A stretch of DNA of 64,000 bases, taken from contig NZ_CANLBS010000001.1 in assembly GCF_947488945.1 (NCBI RefSeq), forward strand, positions 434,001 to 498,000, in the 5' to 3' direction. Shown here piece by piece: positions 17,542 through 27,157 of the stretch (its first letter is position 1; the number at the start of each line of letters is the position of its first letter). The DNA is from an uncultured Streptomyces sp. (lineage in GTDB: Bacteria > Actinomycetota > Actinomycetes > Streptomycetales > Streptomycetaceae). Position numbers and translations under genes: made by a program. The notes beneath the pieces are model-generated. The model had not been told where the DNA came from. It saw only the letters and a list, made by a program, of their open reading frames with translations, and did no database searches.

Positions 17542-17565
17542 CCCGGGTTGCATCTGCAACCCGGG
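17542..17565. terminator. Perfect hairpin between the mycosin operon and the xanthine dehydrogenase genes
   Basis: CCCGGGTTGCA and TGCAACCCGGG form an 11-bp perfect stem with a 2-nt loop. It lies 19 bp past the end of the minus-strand molybdenum-subunit gene, so it may terminate that operon. There is no T-run; an operator role for the mycosin operon promoter is the alternative. Confidence 0.5.
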
Positions 17566-17583
17566 TCACATCCGTTGCGGCGT

Positions 17584-19920
17584 TCAGGACTTGGGGATCG
17601 CCACCGCCTGCTGGGGCCGTACGGGAAGCCGGTTGACGGGGCGTCCGGTCGCGGCGCGCACCGCGGCGGCCACCGCGGCCGGTGAGGTGACGACGGGGAC
17701 CGCCGAGACCGCCTTGGCGCCGAAGGGCGCGACGACGTCGCGTTCCTCGACGAGTTTCACGATGCGAATGTCCGGGGCGTCCAGCGAGGTCGGCAGCGCG
17801 TAGCCGGTGAAGTCGGGGTGGCGGACGATGCCGCGCGCGGTGCGCAGGTTCTCGGTGAGCGCCGCGCCGATGCCCTGGGTGACGCCCGCCTCGATACGGG
17901 TGGCGAGCTGGGCCGGGTTGAGCACCCGGCCGACGTCCTGGGCGACCGCCATCTCGACCACCCGGACCGAGCCGAGCTCGATGTCGACGTCGACCACCGC
18001 GCGGACCGCGCAGAAGGCGAGGCCGACGAAGGCGTCCCCCTGGCCGGCCTCGTCGAGCGGCTCGGTGGGGTGCGGGCGGCACTGGGCGGTGGCCCAGAGT
18101 TCCTTGCCGTCCATCGCCTCGGTGACCGTGGTGGACAGCACGCCGTCGTACGAGGTGATCTTGCCGTCGGCGATCTGGAGGAGTTCGGTGGACATGCCGA
18201 ACTTGTGGGCCAGCGGCTGGAGGAGCTGGGTGCGCACCATCTTCGCCGCGCGTTCGACCGCACCGCCGGAGACCCAGGTGTGGCGGCCGTGGGTGGCCGG
18301 GCCCGCCGGGGGCTGGTCGGTGTCGACGGGGGCCACGGTGACGTCCTCGACGCCCAGGGTCTCCTGGACGATCTGCCGGGCCAGCGTGGCGAAGCCCTGG
18401 CCGGTCTCGACGGCGGCGCAGATGACGGTGGCGGCGCCGTCGTGGACCCGGACGGTGGCCGTGGAGACCTCGTCCGCGCCTTCCGCGCCGAGCATGTGGA
18501 CCATGCCGAGGGCGTACCCGACCCCGCGGCGCACCGCACCCGGTTCGCCCGCGCCCTCCAGTCCGCCGGGCAGCAGCCAGTCCTGCTCGGGGGTGTCCTT
18601 GGGCAGCGCGGGAAGCGGGAAGTCCTTGACCGCTTCCAGGAGTTCGGTGACGGGTGCCGGGCACGTCACCGTCTGCCCGGTGGGCAGGATGTCGCCCGTG
18701 GAGAGGGTGTTGCGGAGCCGGATCTCGGCGGCGTCGATGCCGAGCCGGGCCGCCAGCTTGTCCATCTGGCCCTCGTACGCGGCGCAGACCTGCATCGCGC
18801 CTTCGCCGCGCACATGGCCGGACGGCGGGTTGTTGGTGCGCACCGCCCATCCTTCGATGAAGGCGTGCGGGACGACGTAGGGGCCGCAGGCGAACGCGAC
18901 GGCGGCGGCGAGGGATTCGGAGGAGGAGTCGGCGTAGGCGCCCGCGTCCAGCAGGATCTGCGCCTCGACCTTGACCAGTCGGCCCTCGGCGTCCGCGTGG
19001 TGGCGGTAGCGCAGCAGGGTCGGGTGGCGGTGGCCGTGGCCGAGGAAGGACTCCTCGCGGGTGGCGGCCAGCTTGACCGGGCAGCCGGTGCGCAGCGCCA
19101 GCAGGCCGAGCGGGATCTGGAATCCGGGGTCCTCGCGGTCGCCGGTCGCGCCGGGCACCCCGGTGACGACGATCCGGACGCGTTCGGGTTCCAGTCCGTA
19201 GCAGGCGGCGGCCAGGTCGCGGTCGGCGTGCGGGTCGGTGGAGGCGGTGTACAGCTCGACGCCGCCGTCCGGGCGCGGCACGGCGAGTGCGGCCTCGGCG
19301 CCGATGGGAGCCGGGTCCTGACGGCCGATGCGGTACAGCCCGTCGACGACGATCTCGCCGGTGGCGTCCGGGTCGCCGTACCGCAGGGGGATGTGGCGCA
19401 CCAGGTTGCCGTCGGGGTGCAGCGGGTCGGCGGCGAACGCCTTCTCCGGGTCGGTGACCGGCTCCAGCACCTCGTACTCGACGGCGATCGCCGCGGCGGC
19501 GAGCCGGGCGGTGTCGGGGTGGTCGGCGGCGACCGCCGCGATTGGCTCCCCGTGGTGGCGCACCAGCTCGGAGGCGAAGACCGGGCGGTCGGCGACCCGC
19601 CGTCCGTACAGCCGCTCCCCCGGAATGTCCTCGTGGGTGACGACGGCGCGCACGCCGGGCATCTCCCGGGCGGCGGTCGTGTCGATCGAGACGATCCGGG
19701 CGTGCGGGTGCGGGGACCGCAGGACGGCGGCCCAGAGCAGCCCTTCCGCCCAGAGGTCGGCCGCGTAGGGGAAGGTGCCCTCCGTCTTGGCGCGGGCGTC
19801 GGCGTGCGGCAGTGAGGCGCCGAGCCCGTGTGCGGGCGGCTCCTGGTCGGCGCCCGGCCGCCCGGCGGTGCCGGGACGGGGGCCGGGAGCGGGGCGGGCC
19901 GCGGTGGCTGCGTCGCTCAC
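17584..19920 (-). CDS. Xanthine dehydrogenase family, molybdopterin-binding large subunit
   Basis: 778 residues from the GTG at 19920. An aldehyde oxidase/xanthine dehydrogenase a/b hammerhead domain (about 35-150; SLPHADARAKTEGTF, WAEGLLWAAVLRSPHPHARI) is followed by the two molybdopterin-binding domains. The catalytic-site Glu region is seen near the end as VTQGIGAALTENLR. With the 2Fe-2S and FAD genes upstream it makes a three-subunit hydroxylase that transfers electrons Mo to FeS to FAD, as in XdhABC or CO-dehydrogenase-like enzymes. Xanthine or hypoxanthine is the likeliest substrate, but related enzymes oxidise other N-heterocycles or aldehydes. No XdhC-type maturation gene is seen next to it. 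Confidence 0.92.
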   Translation of the reverse strand: MSDAATAARPAPGPRPGTAGRPGADQEPPAHGLGASLPHADARAKTEGTFPYAADLWAEGLLWAAVLRSPHPHARIVSIDTTAAREMPGVRAVVTHEDIPGERLYGRRVADRPVFASELVRHHGEPIAAVAADHPDTARLAAAAIAVEYEVLEPVTDPEKAFAADPLHPDGNLVRHIPLRYGDPDATGEIVVDGLYRIGRQDPAPIGAEAALAVPRPDGGVELYTASTDPHADRDLAAACYGLEPERVRIVVTGVPGATGDREDPGFQIPLGLLALRTGCPVKLAATREESFLGHGHRHPTLLRYRHHADAEGRLVKVEAQILLDAGAYADSSSESLAAAVAFACGPYVVPHAFIEGWAVRTNNPPSGHVRGEGAMQVCAAYEGQMDKLAARLGIDAAEIRLRNTLSTGDILPTGQTVTCPAPVTELLEAVKDFPLPALPKDTPEQDWLLPGGLEGAGEPGAVRRGVGYALGMVHMLGAEGADEVSTATVRVHDGAATVICAAVETGQGFATLARQIVQETLGVEDVTVAPVDTDQPPAGPATHGRHTWVSGGAVERAAKMVRTQLLQPLAHKFGMSTELLQIADGKITSYDGVLSTTVTEAMDGKELWATAQCRPHPTEPLDEAGQGDAFVGLAFCAVRAVVDVDIELGSVRVVEMAVAQDVGRVLNPAQLATRIEAGVTQGIGAALTENLRTARGIVRHPDFTGYALPTSLDAPDIRIVKLVEERDVVAPFGAKAVSAVPVVTSPAAVAAAVRAATGRPVNRLPVRPQQAVAIPKS

Positions 19921-20026
19921 GCCGCCTCCTCCTTGTCGTACGCCGGGCCGGAGCGGCCGCGGAGGGTGACCTCTGGGGTACGGAATCGGGCCGGGTACGC
20001 GGTGTCGCAGGTGCGGGCGGCGGGGC

Positions 20027-22873
20027 TCACCGGGCGTCCCCGTCGGACGGTCCGGCGGGCGCCGCGGCGCCGCTCCCGTCCGGGTCCGCCTGGTGCGGGA
20101 CGTGCGCCTCGTGCTCGTCGGCCGCGGACGCCGCCTCCGCGCTCGCCGCGCGGCCGGCGACGACGTCGCGGACGGCGTCCAGCACGCCCCGGTAACCGCT
20201 GCACCGGCAGAGGTTGCCGCTGAGCGCCTGCCGGGTCTGGAGTTCGCTGGGGGCGTGGTTGCCCTCCAGCAGGTCGTGCACGGTCATGGCCATGCCGGGG
20301 ATGCAGAACCCGCACTGCACCGCCCCGCACGCGGCGAGCGCCCGCTGCACGTCGGAGGGTTCGCCGTCCACGGCCAGGCCCTCGACGGTGCGCACCTCGC
20401 TCCCCGCCGCGGTGGCCGCGGGGACCAGGCAGGAGGCGACGAGCCGGCCGTCGACCTGGACGTTGCAGGCGCCGCACTCGCCCTGCGAGCAGCCGTCCTT
20501 GGCGCCGGCCAGACCGAGCCGCTCGCGGAGCACGTAGAGCAGGGACTCCCCGATCCAGGCGTCGCTCACCGGGCGGTCCGCGCCGTTGACGTGCAGGACG
20601 TAGGAGACGGACGGGTGTTCGCTCGGCAGGAGCGGCGGCGCGGGGTCCTCGTGGGGCACCGCGTCGGGCCCGGTGACGGGCTGCGGCGCGTCCGGGTGCG
20701 GGGTGTCCGGGCGGAGCGCGTCGGGGTGGAGCGCGTCCGGGTGGAGCGCGTCGGGGCCGGACTCCTCGTCCGGCAGGTCGCCGGGGTCGGGCACCTCGCC
20801 GAGGTCCGGCACGTCGTCCGCAGCGCCCTCCGGCTCCGGGCCAGGCTCCGCGCCCGGCTCCGCGCCCGGTTCGGCGTCCTGATCCGTTTCCCGGTCGGCG
20901 TCCACCGGCGCATGCGGCCCGGAGTGCTCGTGCGGCCCGTGGCGCTCGGCCGACTCGTGGGACTCCGGCTCGGGGCCGTACTCCAGGTCCGCGGCGGGGC
21001 CTTGCGGGCCGGCCGCGGGGTCGGTGTCGGAGGCCGGGTCGTACGCGTCGGGGGCCGGGTGCTCGGCCGCCGGACCGGGCTCCGCCGCGGCGACGGGGCG
21101 GGCATCCGCGTCGGGGACATCCGTGTCGGGGACGTCCCTGTCGGGGACACCCTCGCCGCGGGGATCCGTTTCGGGGGCCGGGTCCCCTACACCTTCGTGG
21201 CGGGCCTCAGGGTCGGCGCCGTGGGCGTCTTCGGGACCGGTCTCGGGGCCGCCGTATGCCGCGTCGGCCTGGCCCGACGGGTCGTAGCTCCGGTCCGGCC
21301 GGTCGTGGCTCCGGTCCTGCCCGTAGGGGTCGCTCTGGTCGTTGACGTAGGCGCCCTCGGCCGCACCCGTGAAACCGTCGGCCGCACCCGCCGAACCGTC
21401 CGCCGCCGCGAAGCCGTCCTCGGCCTCCGCTCGGCCGGCCGGCCCGGAGCCGGGCCGCTCGTCGGCCGCGGCGTCCTCGGCCGGGTGTGCCTCCGCGCCG
21501 ACGTCGAACCGGGGGTCGCCCTGGCGCAGGTCCTCCTGGCGCAGGTCGGCCTGCCGGAACTCGGCGTCCGGTCCCTCGGGTTCCCCGTCCGGGTGGAATC
21601 CGCCGGCCCCGTACGGGAACCCCGACCGCGTCTCCCGGGCGTCCTGGGGGTCCGGTCCCGGGTGGACGGGGCCGGGCGCGGGCTGCCGGGGCTCGGCGAA
21701 CCGCTGCGTCGCCCACGGCGCCGCGGCACCGCCCGGCAGCGTGGCCGGGGGCGTCGCGCCGGTGTACCACTGGGGCGCGGCGGCCGGGGCCGCGTATTCG
21801 CCGGATTCGTCGGGCAGATCGCCGTCGGCGACCGGGATGGTCCACTGGCCGGTGTGCCCGGCGGCCGCCTCCGCACGCAACGGGGCGGCCGTTCCGTCCT
21901 GCGCCCCCTGCCACTCTTCGGCGGCGTTCTCCGGGTGCCACGGCCTGGCCCCGGCGTCCTGGGACGAGGCCTCCGGCCAGTCGCCGGTCTCCTGCGGATA
22001 TCCGGCGTACGTCGGCGTGACCGCGCCGACGCCCGCCACACCGGTCTCCCGGCCGTCGTCGTACCGCGGCCCCTCGTGAGGCCCGTCCTCGTGCCGGGGC
22101 TCGTCGTGCCCGTCCTCGTGCCGGGGCTCCTCGTACGGGCGGTCCTCGTGCCGGGGCTCCTCGTACGGGCGGTCGTCGTACCGGGGTTCGTCGTACCGGC
22201 CGTCCTGGTGCCGGGCCCCGTCGCGCGCGGTCTCTCCGCGGTATGACGGGTCGCCGTACGCCGCCTCCCCGTAAGGGGCGTTGGTGTACGGGGTGTTCCC
22301 GTACGGGGCGTCGTGGCGCGCGTCGTCGTCGCGCGGGACGTCGGTGAAGTGCCACTGCGCGGTGTCGGCGCCGGACTGTCCGTACTGCGGGTACGCCCCG
22401 TAGGGGTCCTGCCGGTTCGGGTCGGGCCAGTGCACCTCGTCCCCGGCCCGCTCCCGGCCCGCACGGCCCTGATCCTGGTCCGGGTGGCCCTGACCCTCGC
22501 CCGGGTGGCCCTGACGCTGATCCGGGTATCCCTGATCCTGCTGCTGTCCCTGACCCGCGTGTCCCTGACCCGCGTCGCCCTGCTCCGGGTAGCGGTCCCG
22601 GGGCTCCTGGGTGCGGACCACCCAGCCGCCCGTCGCGGACGGGTCGAGGCCGGCCGCGGGGGTCAGCGGCAGGATCATCGGCGGGACGAAGCCGTGGCCG
22701 GGCGCGGCCAGCGGGGCGTCGGCCAGGTCCTCCGGCGAAAGGTGTACGAAGGCGGTCGCGTCGGCGTCGTACTCGCCGCCCTGCGGGGTCGGCTGCCACG
22801 CGCCGTAGCGCGGGTCGGACTCGTCGGAGTCTCCGTACTGCCCCTGCCGCTCGGGGAATTCCTCGTTGGTCAC
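20027..22873 (-). CDS. Xanthine dehydrogenase family 2Fe-2S subunit with a roughly 750-residue low-complexity N-terminal extension
   Basis: 948 residues from the GTG at 22873, which overlaps the FAD-gene stop by 4 bp. The functional part is the last 195 residues: a plant-type ferredoxin domain (GCSQGECGAC) and the helical second 2Fe-2S domain (CGAVQCGFCIPG, NLCRCSGY), with all eight cluster Cys present. Normal family members are about 160-200 residues. The first roughly 750 residues are acidic and Pro/Gly/Asp/Glu-rich with internal repeats (GHPDQ-, RYDDRPYEEPRHED-, HPDALHPDAL- and EPGAEPG-type units) and are probably disordered. Codon bias continues normally through this part, so it is genuinely coding. 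The extension's role is unknown. Confidence 0.88.
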   Translation of the reverse strand: MTNEEFPERQGQYGDSDESDPRYGAWQPTPQGGEYDADATAFVHLSPEDLADAPLAAPGHGFVPPMILPLTPAAGLDPSATGGWVVRTQEPRDRYPEQGDAGQGHAGQGQQQDQGYPDQRQGHPGEGQGHPDQDQGRAGRERAGDEVHWPDPNRQDPYGAYPQYGQSGADTAQWHFTDVPRDDDARHDAPYGNTPYTNAPYGEAAYGDPSYRGETARDGARHQDGRYDEPRYDDRPYEEPRHEDRPYEEPRHEDGHDEPRHEDGPHEGPRYDDGRETGVAGVGAVTPTYAGYPQETGDWPEASSQDAGARPWHPENAAEEWQGAQDGTAAPLRAEAAAGHTGQWTIPVADGDLPDESGEYAAPAAAPQWYTGATPPATLPGGAAAPWATQRFAEPRQPAPGPVHPGPDPQDARETRSGFPYGAGGFHPDGEPEGPDAEFRQADLRQEDLRQGDPRFDVGAEAHPAEDAAADERPGSGPAGRAEAEDGFAAADGSAGAADGFTGAAEGAYVNDQSDPYGQDRSHDRPDRSYDPSGQADAAYGGPETGPEDAHGADPEARHEGVGDPAPETDPRGEGVPDRDVPDTDVPDADARPVAAAEPGPAAEHPAPDAYDPASDTDPAAGPQGPAADLEYGPEPESHESAERHGPHEHSGPHAPVDADRETDQDAEPGAEPGAEPGPEPEGAADDVPDLGEVPDPGDLPDEESGPDALHPDALHPDALRPDTPHPDAPQPVTGPDAVPHEDPAPPLLPSEHPSVSYVLHVNGADRPVSDAWIGESLLYVLRERLGLAGAKDGCSQGECGACNVQVDGRLVASCLVPAATAAGSEVRTVEGLAVDGEPSDVQRALAACGAVQCGFCIPGMAMTVHDLLEGNHAPSELQTRQALSGNLCRCSGYRGVLDAVRDVVAGRAASAEAASAADEHEAHVPHQADPDGSGAAAPAGPSDGDAR

Positions 22874-23766
22874 GACAGTGCCCTCCCCAGCGCGCGTCGG
22901 GCCAGCGCGGCGACGGTGCGCCGCAGATGCATCACGGCCGGGGGCAGCGGTGGCGCCGCCTCCCCCTCGGCCGAAGGTAGCGGGTCGGGGACGCAGGCCG
23001 CGGCCACGTACTCGCCGAACGCGGCCAGCGCGTCGGGCGCGAGGCCGCGGGCGCCGTCCCAGTCGATCAGCGAGGCGATCCACTGCTCGGCCTCCAGCGG
23101 GCGCAGCGGCATCGGGGCGATGGCGCCGACCGCGCAGCGCACGCCGCGCCGGGCCGGGTCCAGCACGATCGCGACGGACGCCGTGGCCCGGCCGGGGCCG
23201 GTGCGTCCGGTGGCCTTGAGGAACACCTGCGGGGCGTGCAGCAGCGGGACGCGTACGAAGGCGATCAGTTCGGCGGGTTCCAGCATCTCCCGGCCCGCCA
23301 GCAGGTGGGAGACGGGGACCTCGCGGCGCCGGCCCTCGGTGCCGGCCACGACCAGCTCGGCCTCCAGCGCGGCGAGAACGGGCAGCGTGTCCCCGGTGGG
23401 GGCGGCGGAGGCGATGTTGCCGCCGAGGGTTCCGGCGTTGCGGATCTGCGGCGGGCCGGCGGCGCGGGCGGAGGCGGCCAGGGCGGGGATGAGCGCGGCG
23501 AAGTCGGGGCGCCCCATGCGGGCGTGGGTGAGACCGGCGCCGAGCAGCGCGTGTCCGTCCTGGTAGTGCCAGCCCCGCAGTTCGCTGATGCGGCCCAGGC
23601 CGACCAGCCCGGAGGGGCGGAGAAGTCCCTGGTTGACGGCCGCCATCAGGTCCGTGCCGCCGGCCACCGGAACGGCGGCGGGCATGGCGGACAGCGCCGC
23701 CACGGCCTCGTCCAGCGAGGCCGGCAGTGTCACCGGCTGCGTCGCCTGCGGTACGTGCGTGGTCAA
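22870..23766 (-). CDS. Xanthine dehydrogenase family FAD-binding subunit
   Basis: 298 residues from a TTG at 23766, preceded by AAGGGGCAG; the protein then begins MTTHVPQATQPVTLPASLDEA, a usual family start. GTG and ATG codons further upstream lead through sequence without family character. FAD-binding motifs are PVAGGTDLMAAVN (about residues 30-42) and NAGTLGGNIASAAPTGD. The CO-dehydrogenase flavoprotein C-terminal domain follows (about 180-298). It is the first gene of the three-gene operon and overlaps the 2Fe-2S gene by 4 bp. It passes electrons from the FeS centres to NAD or another acceptor. Confidence 0.88.
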   Translation of the reverse strand: MTTHVPQATQPVTLPASLDEAVAALSAMPAAVPVAGGTDLMAAVNQGLLRPSGLVGLGRISELRGWHYQDGHALLGAGLTHARMGRPDFAALIPALAASARAAGPPQIRNAGTLGGNIASAAPTGDTLPVLAALEAELVVAGTEGRRREVPVSHLLAGREMLEPAELIAFVRVPLLHAPQVFLKATGRTGPGRATASVAIVLDPARRGVRCAVGAIAPMPLRPLEAEQWIASLIDWDGARGLAPDALAAFGEYVAAACVPDPLPSAEGEAAPPLPPAVMHLRRTVAALARRALGRALS

Positions 23767-24040
23767 CCCAGCTGCCCCTTCCCGGTGTCCCGGCGGTCCG
23801 GCCCGTTCCGCCGTACGGTACGTGCTCACGGCCCGGACGTGGCAACTCTGGCACATCCGGCGGGACACCCGACGCGAGGGTCCACGAAGGACGCATCCCG
23901 CCCCTGCCGGGCGGTTCCTGCCTATTCGCCCCTTTCGGCGCACTGGCCCAACGGCCCCCGCCGGGCCGGGAGACGGGCAGGGGGACGGCCCGGACCGGGG
24001 TGTGCAGAACGGTGCCGCGCCCGCGCACCAGGTCCGCGGA

Positions 24041-25675
24041 TCACACGATCGGGGGCGGTCCTTCGATCGGGCGGCCGAGCACACCGGGCCGGCGCTGGCG
24101 CGGCAACGGGCCGCCCGGCGGGCGGTAGTCGACGCCGAGCGCGTCGAGCCGGGCGTAGTGCGCGGTCATCCGGCGCTCGAAGTCGGCGTAGTCGCGGTCG
24201 GCGGGCGCGGGCAGCGCGGACCAGGCGACCTCCGCGAGGGCGGCGAGCCGGGGGAAGACCTGGTAGTCGACGCGGGACCGGTTCTGCATGACCTCGGTCC
24301 AGGCGTTGGCCTGCGCCCCGAGGATGTGCGAGGCGGCCTCGGGCGACAGGCCCGGCGGGACGGGTTCGAAACGGTAGACGTCCTCCAGGGTGCGGACGTA
24401 GCCGATGGGCATGGGCTCGTCCGGGCCGCCGTCCTGACGGTGGTCCAGGTACACGAACTGCTCCGGGCACATCACGACGTCGTGGCCGGCCTCGGCCGCC
24501 GCGACGCCGCCCGCGTAGCCGCGCCAGGAGGAGACCGCCGCGCCCTCGGGCAGGCCGCCTTCGAGGATCTCGTCCCAGCCGATGAGGCGGCGGCCCCGTG
24601 CGGTGAGCCAGCGGTCGAAGTGGCGGATGAACCAGGACTGCAGCTCGTCCTCGTCGGCCAGGCCGAGTTCGGCGACGCGGGCCTGCGCGGCGGGGGACGC
24701 CTTCCACTGGTCCTTGGGGCACTCGTCACCGCCGACGTGGACGAACGGCGAGACGGAGGCCGGGAAGAGGTCGAGGATCTCCTCGAAGACGCCCTCGTAG
24801 AACCGCAGGACGGTCTCCGTGGGGGCCAGCACGTTGGGGTTGACGCCCCAGTCGTCCCAGGGGGTGAGCGCGGCGGTGTCCACCACGTCGGTGTTGCCGA
24901 GCTCGGGGTAGGCGGCGATGGCGGCCTGCGAGTGGCCGGGGATGTCGATCTCGGGGACGACGGTGATGTGCCGGGCGGCGGCGTACGCGACGATCTCGCG
25001 GATGTCGTCCTGGGTGTAGAAGCCGCCGTGCGGGGTCTCGTCCCACAACTCCGACGCCCGGTGCCCGTACTTGGTACGGGGCCGCCAGCCGCCCACCTCG
25101 GTGAGCCGGGGGTGGCGCCGGATCTCGACGCGCCACCCCTGGTCGTCGGAGAGGTGGAAGTGGAAGACGTTCAGCTTGTGCGCGGCCAGCAGGTCCAGCT
25201 GGCGCAGCACGTCGTCCTTGGGCAGGAAGTGGCGGACGACGTCGAGCATCATGCCGCGCCAGGCGAAGCGGGGCGCGTCCTCGATCTCGACGGCGGGCAC
25301 GGACGGCCGAACGCCCGGCAGCGGGGCCCGGCGGAACGCCTGGGGGCCGAGCAGCTGACGGAGCGTCTGGGCGCCCCGGAAGACCCCGGCGGCGCTGCCC
25401 CCGGTGATCCGGACGCCGTGCTCGGGGGCGACGGAGAGCCGGTAGCCCTCGGGCGGCAGCTCCGGGTCGACGCGCAGGGCGATGCTGTCCGGCCCCTCCT
25501 CGCCCGGTGCGAGCGACAGCCCGTACGCGCCGCCGAGGGCGTCCCGCAGCCAGCGGCCGGTGTCCTCGGTTCCGGGGACCGCCGCGAGGGTGGTGTCCGG
25601 GCCCGGAACAAAACCGGGCCGCGCGCCGTCGCCGCCGACGACGCGCGAGGGTGCCGGGATCAGGTCCATGTCCAT
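24041..25675 (-). CDS. Beta-N-acetylhexosaminidase, GH20 family
   Basis: 544 residues from the ATG at 25675, with GAAGGACG upstream; a second ATG two codons on is also possible. An N-terminal GH20b-type a/b domain (about 1-135) precedes the TIM barrel: LDVVRHFLPKDDVLRQLDLL, LNVFHFHLSDDQGWRVE, and the catalytic Asp-Glu pair in HVGGDECPK (Asp317-Glu318) used for substrate-assisted hydrolysis of terminal GlcNAc/GalNAc. The C-terminal VDYQVFPRLAALAEVAW is conserved. No signal peptide is seen, so it is probably intracellular and cleaves imported chitobiose or muropeptide-derived sugars. I looked for a DasR-type operator upstream and did not find a convincing one. Confidence 0.94.
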   Translation of the reverse strand: MDMDLIPAPSRVVGGDGARPGFVPGPDTTLAAVPGTEDTGRWLRDALGGAYGLSLAPGEEGPDSIALRVDPELPPEGYRLSVAPEHGVRITGGSAAGVFRGAQTLRQLLGPQAFRRAPLPGVRPSVPAVEIEDAPRFAWRGMMLDVVRHFLPKDDVLRQLDLLAAHKLNVFHFHLSDDQGWRVEIRRHPRLTEVGGWRPRTKYGHRASELWDETPHGGFYTQDDIREIVAYAAARHITVVPEIDIPGHSQAAIAAYPELGNTDVVDTAALTPWDDWGVNPNVLAPTETVLRFYEGVFEEILDLFPASVSPFVHVGGDECPKDQWKASPAAQARVAELGLADEDELQSWFIRHFDRWLTARGRRLIGWDEILEGGLPEGAAVSSWRGYAGGVAAAEAGHDVVMCPEQFVYLDHRQDGGPDEPMPIGYVRTLEDVYRFEPVPPGLSPEAASHILGAQANAWTEVMQNRSRVDYQVFPRLAALAEVAWSALPAPADRDYADFERRMTAHYARLDALGVDYRPPGGPLPRQRRPGVLGRPIEGPPPIV

Positions 25676-25989
25676 ACGTCGTCCTTCACCGCCGCGCCGG
25701 GCGTGCGAGATCGGGGCGCGGCTGTACGAGTGGCTACGCGTGCGGGCCGCCCGCGCACGGCGGACGGGCCCTGCGGCCCACCGGGACGGGGACCGTCCGT
25801 ACGAGGCTGCCACGGAGCCGACCGGCGCTCTCCTCCGGGTCGTGCCCCGGGCCACGCCTCCCGCTCCCGCCTCCGGGGTGCGCCGAAGGGCCGAAGCGCC
25901 GACCGGCCGACGGCCCCGGAGACACCACGGCCCCTCGGGGCGCGGACGTGCCGCGCTCCGGGGGGCCGGAGACCTGGACCGCAGGGACG
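25676..25989. other. Intergenic spacer upstream of the GH20 gene
   Basis: 314 bp between the hexosaminidase start and the DUF3039 stop, both minus strand. The hexosaminidase ribosome-binding site is at about 25680-25686. No other gene, T-run terminator or clear operator is visible. Confidence 0.5.
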
Positions 25990-26292
25990 CTACTTTCCGT
26001 CCTTGCCGTTGCCGTCCTTGCCGCCCTTGCCCTTGTCGCCGCCGGCGCCCATGGACTCGTAGATCTCCTTGCACATCGGACAGACCGGGTACTTCTTGGG
26101 GTCGCGCCCCGGCACCCAGACCTTTCCGCACAGGGCGACCACGGGGGTGCCCTCCAGGGCGCTCGCCATGATCTTGTCCTTCTGGACGTAATGGGCGTAG
26201 CGCTCGTGGTCGCCGTCACCGTTCGACACCTGCGGCGTCGGTTCTACGAGGGTCCCCGTACCTGCCCCGCGTTCGGGCTCAAGAGTGCTCAT
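25990..26292 (-). CDS. DUF3039 family zinc-ribbon-like protein
   Basis: 100 residues from the ATG at 26292. This is the actinobacterial DUF3039 pattern: a conserved HERYAHYVQKDKIMASALEG, then VVALCGKVWVPGRDPKKYPVCPMCKEIYE, in which the Cys of LCGK and the CPMC pair make a probable metal site. The C-terminus is a Lys/Gly-rich tail (GGDKGKGGKDGNGKDGK). Members are small, conserved and uncharacterised; nucleic-acid or ribosome binding is suggested only by charge. It lies 30 bp downstream of the YqgE/AlgH gene in the same orientation, so the two are likely co-transcribed. Confidence 0.88.
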   Translation of the reverse strand: MSTLEPERGAGTGTLVEPTPQVSNGDGDHERYAHYVQKDKIMASALEGTPVVALCGKVWVPGRDPKKYPVCPMCKEIYESMGAGGDKGKGGKDGNGKDGK

Positions 26293-26322
26293 GACCGCCA
26301 AGGGTACTGAAAGCCGCGGCCG

Positions 26323-26883
26323 TCAGTTGAGCGAAGGGTCGTCCGGATACGAGGCGATCATGGCGAGTTGGCTGCGCTGGCGGCGCAGGACCGCCCGCCA
26401 GAGCTTCTCCGGGCGGGGCGCGGAGACGTCGCCGGGCTCGGAGTCCACCACGTACCAGGCCCCGTCGGTCAATTCCGTCTCCAGCTGACCGGGCCCCCAG
26501 CCCGCGTATCCGGCGAAGATCCGCAGCGATCCGAGGGTGGCGGCGAGGAGCTGGGGAGGGGTGTCCAGGTCGACCAGACCGATCGCGCCGTGCACCCGGC
26601 GCCAGCCGAGCGGCCCGTCGTCGCCGGGGATCACGGCGACGCCGAGCGCCGAGTCGAGGGAGACCGGGCCGCCCTGGAAGACCACGTCGGGCTCTCCGGC
26701 GAGGCCGGCCCACGGCGCGAGGATCTCGCCGACCTCCACGAGCGTGGGGCGGTTCAGGACCACGCCGAGCGAGCCCTCCTCGTCGTGGTCGAGGAGCAGC
26801 ACCACGGTCCGGTCGAAATTCGGGTCCGCGAGGGCGGGGGTCGCGACGAGCAACCGCCCTGTGAGAGACGACACCTCGGTCAT
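26323..26883 (-). CDS. YqgE/AlgH family protein (DUF179)
   Basis: 186 residues from the ATG at 26883. It begins SSLTGRLLVATPALADPNFDRTVVLLLDHDEEGSLGVVLNRPT-like, the defining YqgE/AlgH pattern (here split as LTGRLLVATPALADPNF and VVLNRP), and has VFQGGPVSLDSALGV and FAGYAGWGPGQLE, both typical. The fold is known but the biochemical role is not; AlgH was named for an alginate-regulation phenotype in Pseudomonas. It is divergent from murA across a 274-bp spacer that must contain promoters for both. Confidence 0.93.
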   Translation of the reverse strand: MTEVSSLTGRLLVATPALADPNFDRTVVLLLDHDEEGSLGVVLNRPTLVEVGEILAPWAGLAGEPDVVFQGGPVSLDSALGVAVIPGDDGPLGWRRVHGAIGLVDLDTPPQLLAATLGSLRIFAGYAGWGPGQLETELTDGAWYVVDSEPGDVSAPRPEKLWRAVLRRQRSQLAMIASYPDDPSLN

Positions 26884-27157
26884 GGCAGAGATGATCCCGC
26901 ATCCGGGGCGTGCGTGGTGCCCGAGTGGCCGAGCCGGGACCGGGGGCCGTGCCGCGCAGCTCAGGGCGCACGGAAGCACGGGGAGCGCACCCCGCGGCGG
27001 CCCGCACCTCGATCACTCTCAGTGACCTTCCGGGAGCAGCATGTGCCGTGGCGTGATTCTGCCGTCCGGATGCGCGGCTACGCCTGCGGAACGGGGGGCA
27101 GGAGGCCATTACCCTTTTCGTTGGCCCCCCGACCGACCACTCCGGAACGCGAGATCC

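Noticed and set aside
25676..25989. DasR operator upstream of the hexosaminidase
   Set aside because: No sequence close to the ACTGGTCTAGACCACT-type consensus is visible.
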